From positions 224,839 through 288,838 of the forward strand of contig JAABSA010000001.1 in the NCBI GenBank assembly GCA_011390635.1: a stretch of 64,000 nucleotides of DNA, given 5' to 3'. The stretch comes from Desulfotignum sp. Lineage in GTDB: Bacteria > Desulfobacterota > Desulfobacteria > Desulfobacterales > Desulfobacteraceae. Position 1 is the first letter of the stretch, and the number at the start of each line of letters is the position of its first letter. A model generated the notes under the pieces. The model had not been told where the DNA came from, searched no databases, and saw nothing but the letters and a program-made list of their open reading frames with translations. Made by a program: the position numbers and the translations under genes. Shown here piece by piece: positions 49,561 to 59,833 of this stretch.

Positions 49561-49598
49561 AAATATTCAGGCGCCATCCCGATGGCGCCTGAATATTT
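49561..49598 (+). terminator. Strong hairpin with no recognised gene upstream on the plus strand
   Basis: AAATATTCAGGCGCCAT-CCCG-ATGGCGCCTGAATATTT, 17-bp perfect arms, followed by TGATCTT. Confidence 0.7.
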
Positions 49599-49728
49599 TG
49601 ATCTTGACCCAGACAGCGTGTAATGGTATATAAAATGGTTTTGATAAGCACCTGAATGGCAGGCGCTGCTGTATATAATCCTTGCTCCGGAACCATATGC
49701 CGGGGCTTTATATCCGCAAGGAGAAAAA

Positions 49729-50247
49729 ATGAGAAAGTATGAAACTATCGTTATTTCTGACCCTGATCTTCAGGATCAAACACGCACTGAGCTGTTTGAT
49801 AAAATCAGAGATATCATTACCAGAGAAAACGGAATTTTTTTATACCTTGATGACTGGGGCAGTAAAAAGCTGGCCTATGAAATCAGAAAAAAATTGCGGG
49901 GCCACTATGCATGCCTTACCTTTGGCGGCACAGGAGACCTGGTAAAGGAACTGGAAAGAAATCTGCGCCTCAATGAAAATGTCATGAAATTTATGACCAT
50001 CCTTGTTTCTGATGACGTGACTGCAGAATCACTGGCCCAGGAAGTCAAAGATGCCGAAGCTGCAAAAGCTGCTTCTGATGCTGCCCAGGCTGCTGCGGTT
50101 GCTGAGAATGCAACCAAAACTGACGCAGATACTGGTGTCGAGACCAGTGAAGAACCTGTGAAAACAGCGCAGGCATCCGGATCAGATAAACCGGCAGTAC
50201 AAACAGAAACGCAAACTGCTGAAACAGTCACTGATGACCAGAACTGA
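49729..50247 (+). CDS. rpsF: 30S ribosomal protein S6 with long acidic/alanine-rich C-terminal tail
   Basis: [30 protein letters not shown] ... [20 protein letters not shown]; next to rpsR. Confidence 0.95.
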   Translation: MRKYETIVISDPDLQDQTRTELFDKIRDIITRENGIFLYLDDWGSKKLAYEIRKKLRGHYACLTFGGTGDLVKELERNLRLNENVMKFMTILVSDDVTAESLAQEVKDAEAAKAASDAAQAAAVAENATKTDADTGVETSEEPVKTAQASGSDKPAVQTETQTAETVTDDQN

Positions 50248-50270
50248 TTCAGGATTGGAGGAAAAATATC

Positions 50271-50534
50271 ATGTATAAAAGTCAAGGTCAAAGAGGTGAC
50301 AGCAAGAACCGGTTTTACCAGCGGCGTAAAATATGCAGATTCTGTGTGGACAACGGCATGGACATCGATTACAAAAACCCCAAAGCCCTTAAACAGTTTA
50401 TTACTGAACGCGGAAAAATCATTCCCAGACGGATTACCGGAACCTGTGCCAAACACCAGCGCAAATTGACACTCGCCATTAAACAATCCCGCCAGATAGC
50501 GTTGCTGCCGTTTGTGGGAAGACCCCCGCAGTAA
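50271..50534 (+). CDS. rpsR: 30S ribosomal protein S18
   Basis: [65 protein letters not shown]. Confidence 0.97.
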   Translation: MYKSQGQRGDSKNRFYQRRKICRFCVDNGMDIDYKNPKALKQFITERGKIIPRRITGTCAKHQRKLTLAIKQSRQIALLPFVGRPPQ

Positions 50535-51489
50535 ATCAGGACTGCCGGAGTATTTCAAGGTGACCAACATCATCCCCTACCCGTCTGCTGTCAAAGACAT
50601 TGTTCTGGGAATCTGCCTGTGCATTCTGATCTTTGCCGTCAGCTATACGTTCCCTTTTGTGGGCGTGTTTGCCCTGCTGGTGCTTCCTTTGCCGGTGCTG
50701 TTTTACCGGCTGAAACTGGGACGGAACAGCGGCGGTATCATAGCAGCCATCAGCTTTGCCATTCTCATGGTGATGACCCGTGGATTTGCATTTGACACCC
50801 TTTATTTTGGTGCCCTGCTCATGACCGGGATGTTTTTGGGTGAATGCATCGAACGTCATATGGGCATTGAACGGACAATGATCTATACCGTTACCGGTGT
50901 TCTGGGTTCTGCACTGGCGGCATTTGTCGTGTATGCCGGAATTCAGACGACAGCCATGGGTGATATGGTGTCGGATTATATCACGCAGTACTTTCACCTG
51001 ACGTCTGCCTTGTATACTGACATGGGCATTGACAAGGAACAGATTGCCGTGTTGAACTCCGCATTTCTCATTGTTATGCCCGGTATGCTCATTGTCTCGT
51101 ATATGACCACAGTATGGCTCAATATCCTGATCATCAAAAAACTGCTGCGCAGGATCGGAATAATCCTCAAAAACATGGAGGATTTGAACCGTTTCAAGGC
51201 ACCTGACCTGCTAGTCTGGGTGGTGATCGGACTGGGCGTGTTGCTGGCTTTGCCCGTTGGCGCTGCAAAATACGTCGGCATCAATTGTCTGATTATACTA
51301 ATGCTTGTTTATTTTTTTCAAGGAATTGCCATTATATCATTTTATTTCCAGAAAAAAGGATCCCCAACTTTTTTAAAAGTATTTTGCTATGGACTGATTG
51401 CCGTACAGATCTATTTTCTCATTCTGGTCATCGGCCTTGGATTCTTTGACAACTGGATCAACTTCAGGAAACTGGAGACGCAAAAGTGA
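50512..51489 (+). CDS. DUF2232/YybS-like membrane protein (GTG at 50560 is an alternative start avoiding overlap with rpsR)
   Basis: Polytopic protein in the rpsF-rpsR-x-rplI-dnaB context. Confidence 0.85.
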   Translation: MWEDPRSKSGLPEYFKVTNIIPYPSAVKDIVLGICLCILIFAVSYTFPFVGVFALLVLPLPVLFYRLKLGRNSGGIIAAISFAILMVMTRGFAFDTLYFGALLMTGMFLGECIERHMGIERTMIYTVTGVLGSALAAFVVYAGIQTTAMGDMVSDYITQYFHLTSALYTDMGIDKEQIAVLNSAFLIVMPGMLIVSYMTTVWLNILIIKKLLRRIGIILKNMEDLNRFKAPDLLVWVVIGLGVLLALPVGAAKYVGINCLIILMLVYFFQGIAIISFYFQKKGSPTFLKVFCYGLIAVQIYFLILVIGLGFFDNWINFRKLETQK

Positions 51490-51543
51490 TAACAAACCCT
51501 ATCGGCCCATGTAAAAGGGGCTGAACCTTTTTTGGAGGTTTAC

Positions 51544-52002
51544 ATGAAAGTCATATTAAAAGAAACCATTGATACCCTGGGTATTGCAGGCTCGGAATGT
51601 GAGGTTGCCGCTGGATATGGCCGCAACTATCTGCTTCCCCAGGGAAAAGCAATGATTGCCACGCCCCAGAACAAACGCGTTATGGAACAGGCCAGGGCAA
51701 AACTCGAACTGCAGATTGCCAAAGAGAAAAAACTGGCCGAAGAGATGGCCGCAAAAATCAAGGATGTGGTCTGCAGACTCAAAGCCAAAGTCCGTGAAGA
51801 GATATATCTTTACGGATCCATCACCACTCACGACATCAAAGAATCCTTGAACAGCCAGAACATATCGGTGGAGCGCCGTTCCATCCTCCTGGCTGAACCC
51901 ATCAAGGAGACTGGTGAATACAAGGTTCCCATAAGGCTCTACAAGGATGTGGAGCCGGAAATCACCGTGGTTGTTGAAGCAGAAGAAAAACAGGAAAAAT
52001 AA
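51544..52002 (+). CDS. rplI: 50S ribosomal protein L9
   Basis: MKVILKETIDTLGIAGSECEVAAGYGRNYLLPQGKAMIAT. Confidence 0.97.
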   Translation: MKVILKETIDTLGIAGSECEVAAGYGRNYLLPQGKAMIATPQNKRVMEQARAKLELQIAKEKKLAEEMAAKIKDVVCRLKAKVREEIYLYGSITTHDIKESLNSQNISVERRSILLAEPIKETGEYKVPIRLYKDVEPEITVVVEAEEKQEK

Positions 52003-52071
52003 AAGACATCCGCCTGTGCTGCCCGGTTACCCGGCCGGTGTCAGCACAGGTTCAAAACGGTTGGAAACTTC

Positions 52072-53451
52072 GTGGCCAATATCAGATCCAGAAAGTCAGA
52101 TCCCCTCTTAGACCGCACACCGCCCCATGATCTGGATGCGGAAGCCTCATTGTTGAGCGCTATTTTCATCACCAATGATGTGCTGTTTGATATCACCGAT
52201 ATTTTAACCCCTGAAGACTTTTACAAAGGTGCCCATAAAAAAATTTTCCGGGTCATCCTGGACCTTGCGGCCCAGGAAGAGCCGGCAGATCTTGTGACGG
52301 TTGCCAATGCCCTTAAAAAAAAGGATGAGCTGGAAAGCATAGGAGGTGCAGCATATCTGGCATCCATTGCAGATGCGGCACCGGTTGCGGTAAATGCAGT
52401 ACATTATGCCAGAATTATCCAGGGCAAAGCCTCCTTGCGCATGATGATTGATGCTGCCTCAAAAATCATCCAGCTCTGTCTTGAAGACAAAGGAAACGTG
52501 GAAGATACCATTGATTTTGCTGAATCTTCCATTTTCCAGATATCGGAAAAAAAATCAGGTGGATCTTTCAGATCCCTGGGAGAACTGATTAATATCAACA
52601 TTGATAAACTGGAAGAACAGCAGGGAAAAGATGGGGGGCTTTCCGGGCTTTCAACGGGGTATATGCGCCTGAACAAAATCACCTCCGGACTTCAAAAATC
52701 GGATCTCATCATTCTGGCGGCCAGGCCCAGTATGGGCAAAACCGCCTTTGCTCTGAACATTGCCAGAAATGTTGCACTCGAAGAGCAAAAGCCGGTGGCT
52801 GTCTTTTCCCTTGAAATGTCCAATGAACAATTGTCCATGCGGCTGTTGACCTCTGAAGCCCGCATTGATTCCAACCGGCTGCGCACCGGGTTCATCAGCC
52901 AGGAAGACTGGCAGAATGCCACGGACGCCGCGGGTATTCTCAATGAAATGCCCATTTTTATAGATGATACCCCCAATATCACGGTCATGGATGTTCGTGC
53001 CAAGGCCAGAAAGCTTTACCAGAAGCATGGAGAGCTTGGGTTGATCATCATAGACTACCTCCAGCTCATGAAAGCCCCGTTCAATTCCGACCGCAGGGAC
53101 CTGGAGATCGCTGAAATATCCCGGGGATTGAAAGCGCTGGCAAAAGAGCTGGATATCCCGGTCATGGCCTTGTCCCAGCTCAACCGCATGCTGGAACAGC
53201 GCAGCGATAAACGGCCCATGATGTCGGATCTGCGTGAATCAGGTGCTCTGGAACAGGATGCAGACATCATTGCCTTTATTTACAGAGATGAGGTTTACAA
53301 CAAGGAGCCGGACAACCCCAAAAAAGGGACTGCTGAAATCATTGTGGCCAAAAACCGAAACGGCGCCATCGGTACGGCCATGATGCATTTTCACGACCAG
53401 TATACCCGGTTTGAGGAACTGGCACCGGACAGATATCAGGAATTTCAATGA
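52072..53451 (+). CDS. dnaB: Replicative DNA helicase DnaB, GTG start
   Basis: PPHDLDAEASLLSAIF, ILAARPSMGKTAFALNIARN, FSLEMSNEQLSMRLL, IIDYLQLM, LSQLNRMLEQRSDKRPMMSDLRESGALEQDAD. Confidence 0.97.
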   Translation: MANIRSRKSDPLLDRTPPHDLDAEASLLSAIFITNDVLFDITDILTPEDFYKGAHKKIFRVILDLAAQEEPADLVTVANALKKKDELESIGGAAYLASIADAAPVAVNAVHYARIIQGKASLRMMIDAASKIIQLCLEDKGNVEDTIDFAESSIFQISEKKSGGSFRSLGELININIDKLEEQQGKDGGLSGLSTGYMRLNKITSGLQKSDLIILAARPSMGKTAFALNIARNVALEEQKPVAVFSLEMSNEQLSMRLLTSEARIDSNRLRTGFISQEDWQNATDAAGILNEMPIFIDDTPNITVMDVRAKARKLYQKHGELGLIIIDYLQLMKAPFNSDRRDLEIAEISRGLKALAKELDIPVMALSQLNRMLEQRSDKRPMMSDLRESGALEQDADIIAFIYRDEVYNKEPDNPKKGTAEIIVAKNRNGAIGTAMMHFHDQYTRFEELAPDRYQEFQ

Positions 53452-55082
53452 AAAAAGAGATCTACGGCAATCTGGCAGGTCTTCGCAACGTTCAGATCAA
53501 ACGCATTGAAAACCTGTACTCTGTAAAATCTGCGCCTGAATATATCATAAGCCCTGATATTGCCGCAGAGCTGGTGCAGATATCCCATGATATCCGCCGC
53601 CAGGTGGGATTGATGGTGGACAGAAACGGCAAAACAATCTGTGTCATTGCCGGAGACCCACACCGCATTGTGATTCCTGTGACACCGGACCATATGGCAA
53701 TACCGGGACGGCTCAAAGGCCTGCGGTGCATCCACACCCACCTGCAGAATGAACCCCTTACCCAGGATGACCTCACCGACCTTGCCCTGCTCCGTTTAGA
53801 CTATATCACTGCCATCTGTCTGACAAAGGATGGACAGCCCGGACCGGTTTATTCGGGTCACGTGCTTCCGGATGAAACCCGGGAACCCTATCAGATACTG
53901 CCCGCAGCCACCATATATGATCTGAACATCGACTGTCTGTCCCGGATCATGGCCCTGGAAACCGAACTGTCCCGGAAAAACGCACTGCACAAACCGGCGT
54001 CCGGCCGGGAAAATGCCTTTTTGATCAATGCCGTCACCCAGGATCCCCAGGAAGCATCCGCTTCCATGGAGGAACTCAAAGAGCTTTGTAAAACCAGCAG
54101 CATCAGCGTTATCGGCAGCGCAATCCAGCGCAGAAAACAGATCGACCCCAAATTTGTGGTGGGAAAAGGAAAATTATCTTCTCTGGTGATAAAAGCCATA
54201 CAGAACCATGCTACCATGCTGGTATTTGACAGAGAATTGTCGCCTTCCCAGATCCGGTCCATTACCGATTTTGTGGAAATGAAGGTCATAGACAGAACCC
54301 AGTTGATCCTGGACATTTTTGCCAAACAAGCCAGATCCAGGGAGGGAAAATTCCAGGTGGAACTTGCCCAGATGGAATATCTGCTGCCCCGGCTTATCAC
54401 AAAGAATACAGCCATGTCCAGGCTCACCGGCGGCATCGGCGGCAGGGGTCCTGGCGAAACCAAGCTGGAAATCAACAGAAGGCGGGTGCGGGACAGAATC
54501 ACCCGCCTGAAAAAAGAGATTGTGCAAATTCGCAAACAACGCAGCCAGCAGAAAGCAAAAAGAAGACAAAAAAACCTGCCTGTCATTTCCATTGTAGGGT
54601 ATACCAATGCTGGCAAATCCACCCTTCTCAACACCCTGACCCAGAGCAATATCGTTGCGGCAGACCGGCTTTTCGCCACCCTGGACCCTTCTTCCAGGCG
54701 CCTGCGGTTCCCCCGGGATATCGAGGTTATTATCACCGATACAGTGGGGTTTATCCAGAATCTTCCCAAAGAACTGCTGGAGGCATTCCATGCCACTTTG
54801 GAGGAACTGGCCGAAGCAGACATCATTTTGCATGTCATTGACATCAGCAATCCCCGGTATATGCAGCAAAAACAGTCTGTGGAAAAAATTTTAACCCAGC
54901 TGGAGCTGGATAAAATTCCGGTGCTGTATGTATTTAACAAGCTGGATCTGGTGGATATGACAGATTTTGACAACAAATGGCTGTTACACCAGGGAATCTG
55001 TGTGAGTGCCCAAGACAAGCAGACCCTGTCTCCTCTGGTGGAAAAACTGGAAACCATGGTCACCTTGCACAATACCAATTAG
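53448..55082 (+). CDS. hflX: GTPase HflX with extended N-terminal domain
   Basis: GGIGGRGPGETKLEINRRRVRDRI, VGYTNAGKSTLLNTL, TDTVGFIQNLPKELLEAFHATLEE; 4-bp overlap with dnaB. Confidence 0.96.
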   Translation: MKKEIYGNLAGLRNVQIKRIENLYSVKSAPEYIISPDIAAELVQISHDIRRQVGLMVDRNGKTICVIAGDPHRIVIPVTPDHMAIPGRLKGLRCIHTHLQNEPLTQDDLTDLALLRLDYITAICLTKDGQPGPVYSGHVLPDETREPYQILPAATIYDLNIDCLSRIMALETELSRKNALHKPASGRENAFLINAVTQDPQEASASMEELKELCKTSSISVIGSAIQRRKQIDPKFVVGKGKLSSLVIKAIQNHATMLVFDRELSPSQIRSITDFVEMKVIDRTQLILDIFAKQARSREGKFQVELAQMEYLLPRLITKNTAMSRLTGGIGGRGPGETKLEINRRRVRDRITRLKKEIVQIRKQRSQQKAKRRQKNLPVISIVGYTNAGKSTLLNTLTQSNIVAADRLFATLDPSSRRLRFPRDIEVIITDTVGFIQNLPKELLEAFHATLEELAEADIILHVIDISNPRYMQQKQSVEKILTQLELDKIPVLYVFNKLDLVDMTDFDNKWLLHQGICVSAQDKQTLSPLVEKLETMVTLHNTN

Positions 55083-55143
55083 GTGTTGACCAACCTTTCA
55101 TTTTGCTTTACATATACACACATTTTTTACAAATAAAAGAGAG

Positions 55144-55365
55144 ATGCAGACAGGACATTTGGAACAGATGATTATCAGCGACCGTGAGAGACAGGATTCA
55201 ATGGACATGCCTGAATGTTTTGGCGAGTTCAGTAAGAACAACAAGCTGTGCTTTTCCCATTGCGCCATGTCGATCCGATGCTGTATCATGCGCAGCAGAC
55301 ACCCCAAAATGGACATTCTTGAAAAGCTGCTCATCCACAACCATTATGCGGTAAAACCCCACTGA
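55144..55365 (+). CDS. Small Cys-rich protein of unknown function
   Basis: 73 aa; MPECFGEFSKNNKLCFSHCAMSIRCCI with ordered cysteines; start could be internal (55198). Confidence 0.55.
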   Translation: MQTGHLEQMIISDRERQDSMDMPECFGEFSKNNKLCFSHCAMSIRCCIMRSRHPKMDILEKLLIHNHYAVKPH

Positions 55366-55503
55366 CAGCCATGCCCCTGCGGGCGCAACAACGCATGATA
55401 ACAAGGGCCACAGGATTGTTCCGTTTTCATATGCGAAACGTCACCCGTCATTGCTCAGTTATCAGCTTCTAGTAAACAAACACAAATTCTTCCCTGCTGT
55501 TTA

Positions 55504-55531
55504 CTAACAGCTAACGGCTAACAGCTATCAG
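55504..55531. repeat. Four tandem heptamers overlapping the glcD stop codon
   Basis: CTAACAG CTAACGG CTAACAG CTATCAG. Confidence 0.8.
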
Positions 55532-56907
55532 ACAAAAATTTTTCCGGGATTCAGTATCTGACGGGGATCAAACACAGCTTTGATCTTTTTCATGAGATCC
55601 AGTTCAACCGGTCCGATCTCCAGTGACAGATAGGCCATTTTGGTCAGTCCCACACCGTGTTCCCCAGTGATGGTGCCGCCCAGCTCAAGGGTGGCTTCAA
55701 AAAGCTGGTCCACGGCTTTTTGGGCCTGTTTTGCCTGGGAGGGATTTTGCTTGTCATACATGATATTGCAGTGGATATTGCCATCTCCGGCATGGCCGAA
55801 ACTGACAATGGTAAGGCCGGATGTCTGTTGAATTTTTTTAATGCGCGCCACCATGTCCGGTATTCTGGAGATAGGCACCACAATATCTTCGTTGATCTTC
55901 TGGTTGGCAATTTTATAGAGAATGGGGGACAAGGCTTTTCTGGCCTCCCACAATGCAGCAGCCTCATCCTGATCTTGTGCCAAGCGGATGTTAAGTGCCC
56001 TGGATTTTTTGCAGAAATCTATGATCAAATCTGTCTGGGTCTTCACTGTCCGTGCATCCCCGTCCACTTCCAGAATCAGCAGGGCGCTGGCCTGGTCCGG
56101 CAGTGCAAAGGTCAAATAGTCTTTTACCAGGCCCAAAGATGCTTCATCCAGGTATTCCACACACCTGGGAATTACCGCCAGGCGCATGATGCCGGAAACA
56201 GTTTTCGCCGCCTTGTGCATGTCATCAAAACACACAGCCAGGGTGGACACGCATTCGGGTTTTGGCAAAAGCTTGAGCGTAATCCGGGTCACCAGGGCCA
56301 GGGTACCTTCGGACCCCACAATAAGGCGTGTCAGATCATATCCCGCCACCCCCTTGGCTGTGGAAACCCCGGTTGTGATGATATCACCACAGGGCAGCAC
56401 CGCACGAAGCCCGAGTACGTACTCTCTGGTCACCCCGTATTTCACGGCCCTGGGTCCGCCGGCACATTCGCCGATATTTCCGCCGATGCTGCATATGGAA
56501 GCGCTGGCCGGATCAGGCGGATAAAACAGTCCGCGCTCTTCCACTGCTTTGTGAAGATGGGACACGATCACCCCGGGTTCCACTGTTGCCGTAAAATTCT
56601 CCGGATCAATGGCAATGATGCTGTTCATCCGTGTGGTCACCAGAACCAAGCCTCCCTGGATTGGTACCGCCCCCCCTGTCATGCCCGAACCGCTTCCCCT
56701 GGGAATGACCGGCATTCGTTTTTCCCAGGCCAGTTTCATGATATCTGCCACCTGGGTTTCTGATGCCGGGAACACCACTGCATCCGGCAGACAGGAGGTG
56801 CCTGTGGCATCATAGGAATAGCACAGAAGATCTTCTTTGTTCCGGGTCACATACTCCTTGCCCACAAGTTTTTGAAGATGCTTGTAGACCGATGCGCACA
56901 TAGCCAT
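55528..56907 (-). CDS. glcD: FAD-linked oxidase, GlcD/D-lactate dehydrogenase family
   Basis: VIPRGSGSGMTGGAVPIQGGLVLVTTRMN, GGNIGECAGGPRAVKYGVTREYVLGL, GHAGDGNIHCNI, GGTITGEHGVGL. Confidence 0.93.
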   Translation of the reverse strand: MAMCASVYKHLQKLVGKEYVTRNKEDLLCYSYDATGTSCLPDAVVFPASETQVADIMKLAWEKRMPVIPRGSGSGMTGGAVPIQGGLVLVTTRMNSIIAIDPENFTATVEPGVIVSHLHKAVEERGLFYPPDPASASICSIGGNIGECAGGPRAVKYGVTREYVLGLRAVLPCGDIITTGVSTAKGVAGYDLTRLIVGSEGTLALVTRITLKLLPKPECVSTLAVCFDDMHKAAKTVSGIMRLAVIPRCVEYLDEASLGLVKDYLTFALPDQASALLILEVDGDARTVKTQTDLIIDFCKKSRALNIRLAQDQDEAAALWEARKALSPILYKIANQKINEDIVVPISRIPDMVARIKKIQQTSGLTIVSFGHAGDGNIHCNIMYDKQNPSQAKQAQKAVDQLFEATLELGGTITGEHGVGLTKMAYLSLEIGPVELDLMKKIKAVFDPRQILNPGKIFV

Positions 56908-58305
56908 CTAAAATTTTCCTGATTCAATCTTTTTTGACAGATACTGCACCTGTTCAAACAGAATACCTTTCTGCTGCAGTTCTTTTTCCACGGCATTCAC
57001 CGAATAAATGGCGGTGGCATGGTAGCGCTTGAAGCTGGAACCAATTTTCTTGATGGGCTGGTCTGTATATTTTCTGGATAAAAATATGGCCACCTGGCGG
57101 GGTTTGACAATGCGTTTTTTCCGGGATTTGGAGACAAGGTCCTGCTCGGTTACGGCATATTCTTTACACACCAGTTTTTTGATCACATCAATGGTGATAC
57201 GTTTTTGATGTTTGCGGATATTGGCCAGCACACTTTTTGCCAGTTCAATATCAATATTGCACCCGAGAAGCTGACCTTTGGCTGCCACACCAAACAACCC
57301 GCTTTCCAGCTGCCTGACATCATCGCACAATTCCTGGGCAATGTATTCAGTGACCTGGGTGGGAATAATGCAATCCAGGTGTTTTGATTTCTGTCTGAGA
57401 ATTTTCACCCGTGTTGTAAAATCCGGCACCTGAATTTCGGTTACCAGACCCATGGTCAGGCGGGACCGCAGCTGGTCATCCATTTTGGGGATATCATCCG
57501 GAAGGTCGCAGCCTGAAAAAATAATTTTCCGGTCAGCATTCAGCAGATAATCAAGGGTAATGGCCAGTTCTTTCTGGATGGCCTGCTTTCCGGATAAAAA
57601 ATGGATATCTTCTAAAATCAGCATCTCGCATTTCTTGCGGTATTTTTCCTTGAATGTATCAATGGTATTATTTTTCAAAGCATAAATCATTTCATTGGTA
57701 AAATCCTCGGCTGTTACATAATACACCCGCAATGCACTTTGTTTGGTGATCACATGATGCCCCACAGCCTGGGAAAGATGGCTTTTGCCAAGACCGGTTT
57801 TGCCCAAAAGATACAAAATACCCGCACCGTTCATTTTTCCCTGGGCCAGAGACAGGGAAGCGGAATAGGCAAAACTGGAATTGTCCCCCACCACAAAATC
57901 ATCAAAGGTGTAGCCTTTTTTCAGCATCCTGCCGCTGCTGAAGCACCGACCGAATCCGGGCAATGAAGCCTGAATCGGATGTTTTATTTCGGATTGTAAA
58001 ACCCTTGCAGCCAATACGCCATCAGGATCTTTTTTGGGAATTTCTTGTGTTGTAAAGGTAATGTGTACCGGGTGCCCGAGTTTTTTGAATTCTGTTTCAA
58101 ACAATGCCTGGTAATTTTCCTTCAACCGTCTGACAAAAAACGCATTGGGTGTAGACAGACTGATGCAGCCATCTTTATATTCCAGAAGGTCAAGGGGATC
58201 TATCCACATCCTGTAGCTGTGATCAGGGATTGTTTTTTTGATTTGAGATTTAACCTGTGCCCAGAATCCGTCCATGGTTTTCAACAAGCAGACCTTTCTT
58301 TTCAC
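56908..58305 (-). CDS. dnaA: DnaA-family replication initiator with divergent domain IV signature
   Basis: YTFDDFVVGDNSSFAYSASLSLAQ, LLGKTGLGKSHLSQAVGHHV, LILEDIHFLSGKQAIQKEL, PRQVAIFLSRKYTDQPIKKIGSSFKRYHATAIYSV. Confidence 0.9.
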   Translation of the reverse strand: MKRKVCLLKTMDGFWAQVKSQIKKTIPDHSYRMWIDPLDLLEYKDGCISLSTPNAFFVRRLKENYQALFETEFKKLGHPVHITFTTQEIPKKDPDGVLAARVLQSEIKHPIQASLPGFGRCFSSGRMLKKGYTFDDFVVGDNSSFAYSASLSLAQGKMNGAGILYLLGKTGLGKSHLSQAVGHHVITKQSALRVYYVTAEDFTNEMIYALKNNTIDTFKEKYRKKCEMLILEDIHFLSGKQAIQKELAITLDYLLNADRKIIFSGCDLPDDIPKMDDQLRSRLTMGLVTEIQVPDFTTRVKILRQKSKHLDCIIPTQVTEYIAQELCDDVRQLESGLFGVAAKGQLLGCNIDIELAKSVLANIRKHQKRITIDVIKKLVCKEYAVTEQDLVSKSRKKRIVKPRQVAIFLSRKYTDQPIKKIGSSFKRYHATAIYSVNAVEKELQQKGILFEQVQYLSKKIESGKF

Positions 58306-58600
58306 ATAAAAATTGGAATTATTATCAATGGTGCCAAGTTAGCGTGATACTCAGCGAATACGAGCAGACCCAAAAAAAGTATGTGTTTTTCTATGCGAAT
58401 ATCCATTCCTGGTCAAACCGGATCATTCGTGTTAGGAAAAGATGAGCATTTTGTTTGGCACAATTATTCAACACATTGAAATTGCAGTATTTTTTTTGTG
58501 AAACAGGAATTTTTTCAAAAATTACAGTCACTTCCCCAAGTTCTTATTTTTGTAGGAAATTTCATTGATTCACCTGTTATACAAATCTGATTAGAAAAAA

Positions 58601-58654
58601 TTTTTCTTTGTTTTTCTTTGTTTTTCTTTGTTTTTTGTCAATTTAGACAAAAAA
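58601..58654. repeat. AT-rich tandem repeat and inverted repeat upstream of dnaA and pdxA
   Basis: TTTTTCTTTG x3 (58601-58630) followed by TTTTTTGTC-AATTTA-GACAAAAAA (58631-58654). Confidence 0.9.
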
Positions 58655-58759
58655 CAGGAATTTTTTTTTGTTCTATCATACCAATGGTTTCACAATTTAT
58701 CAGGTCCCATAATATTTACAATCCCCACCCGCAATAGTATATTGTTTTCTTTTAACCAA

Positions 58760-59825
<1,066 letters not shown>

Positions 59826-59833
<8 letters not shown>

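Noticed and set aside
53891-55078. 395-aa minus-strand ORF opposite hflX
   Set aside because: Antisense shadow of a clear HflX gene; Ser-rich low-information product.
56908-58305. Possible frameshift or pseudogene explanation for the odd DnaA motif
   Set aside because: Reading frame is intact on both sides of the motif and the downstream helix is preserved, so substitution rather than frameshift is more likely.
58601-58630. CRISPR-like array
   Set aside because: Only three adjacent 10-bp repeats with no spacers and no cas genes in the window.
58628-58759. Longer N-terminus of pdxA ORF
   Set aside because: Extension is translated from the AT-rich repeat region and has no PdxA similarity.
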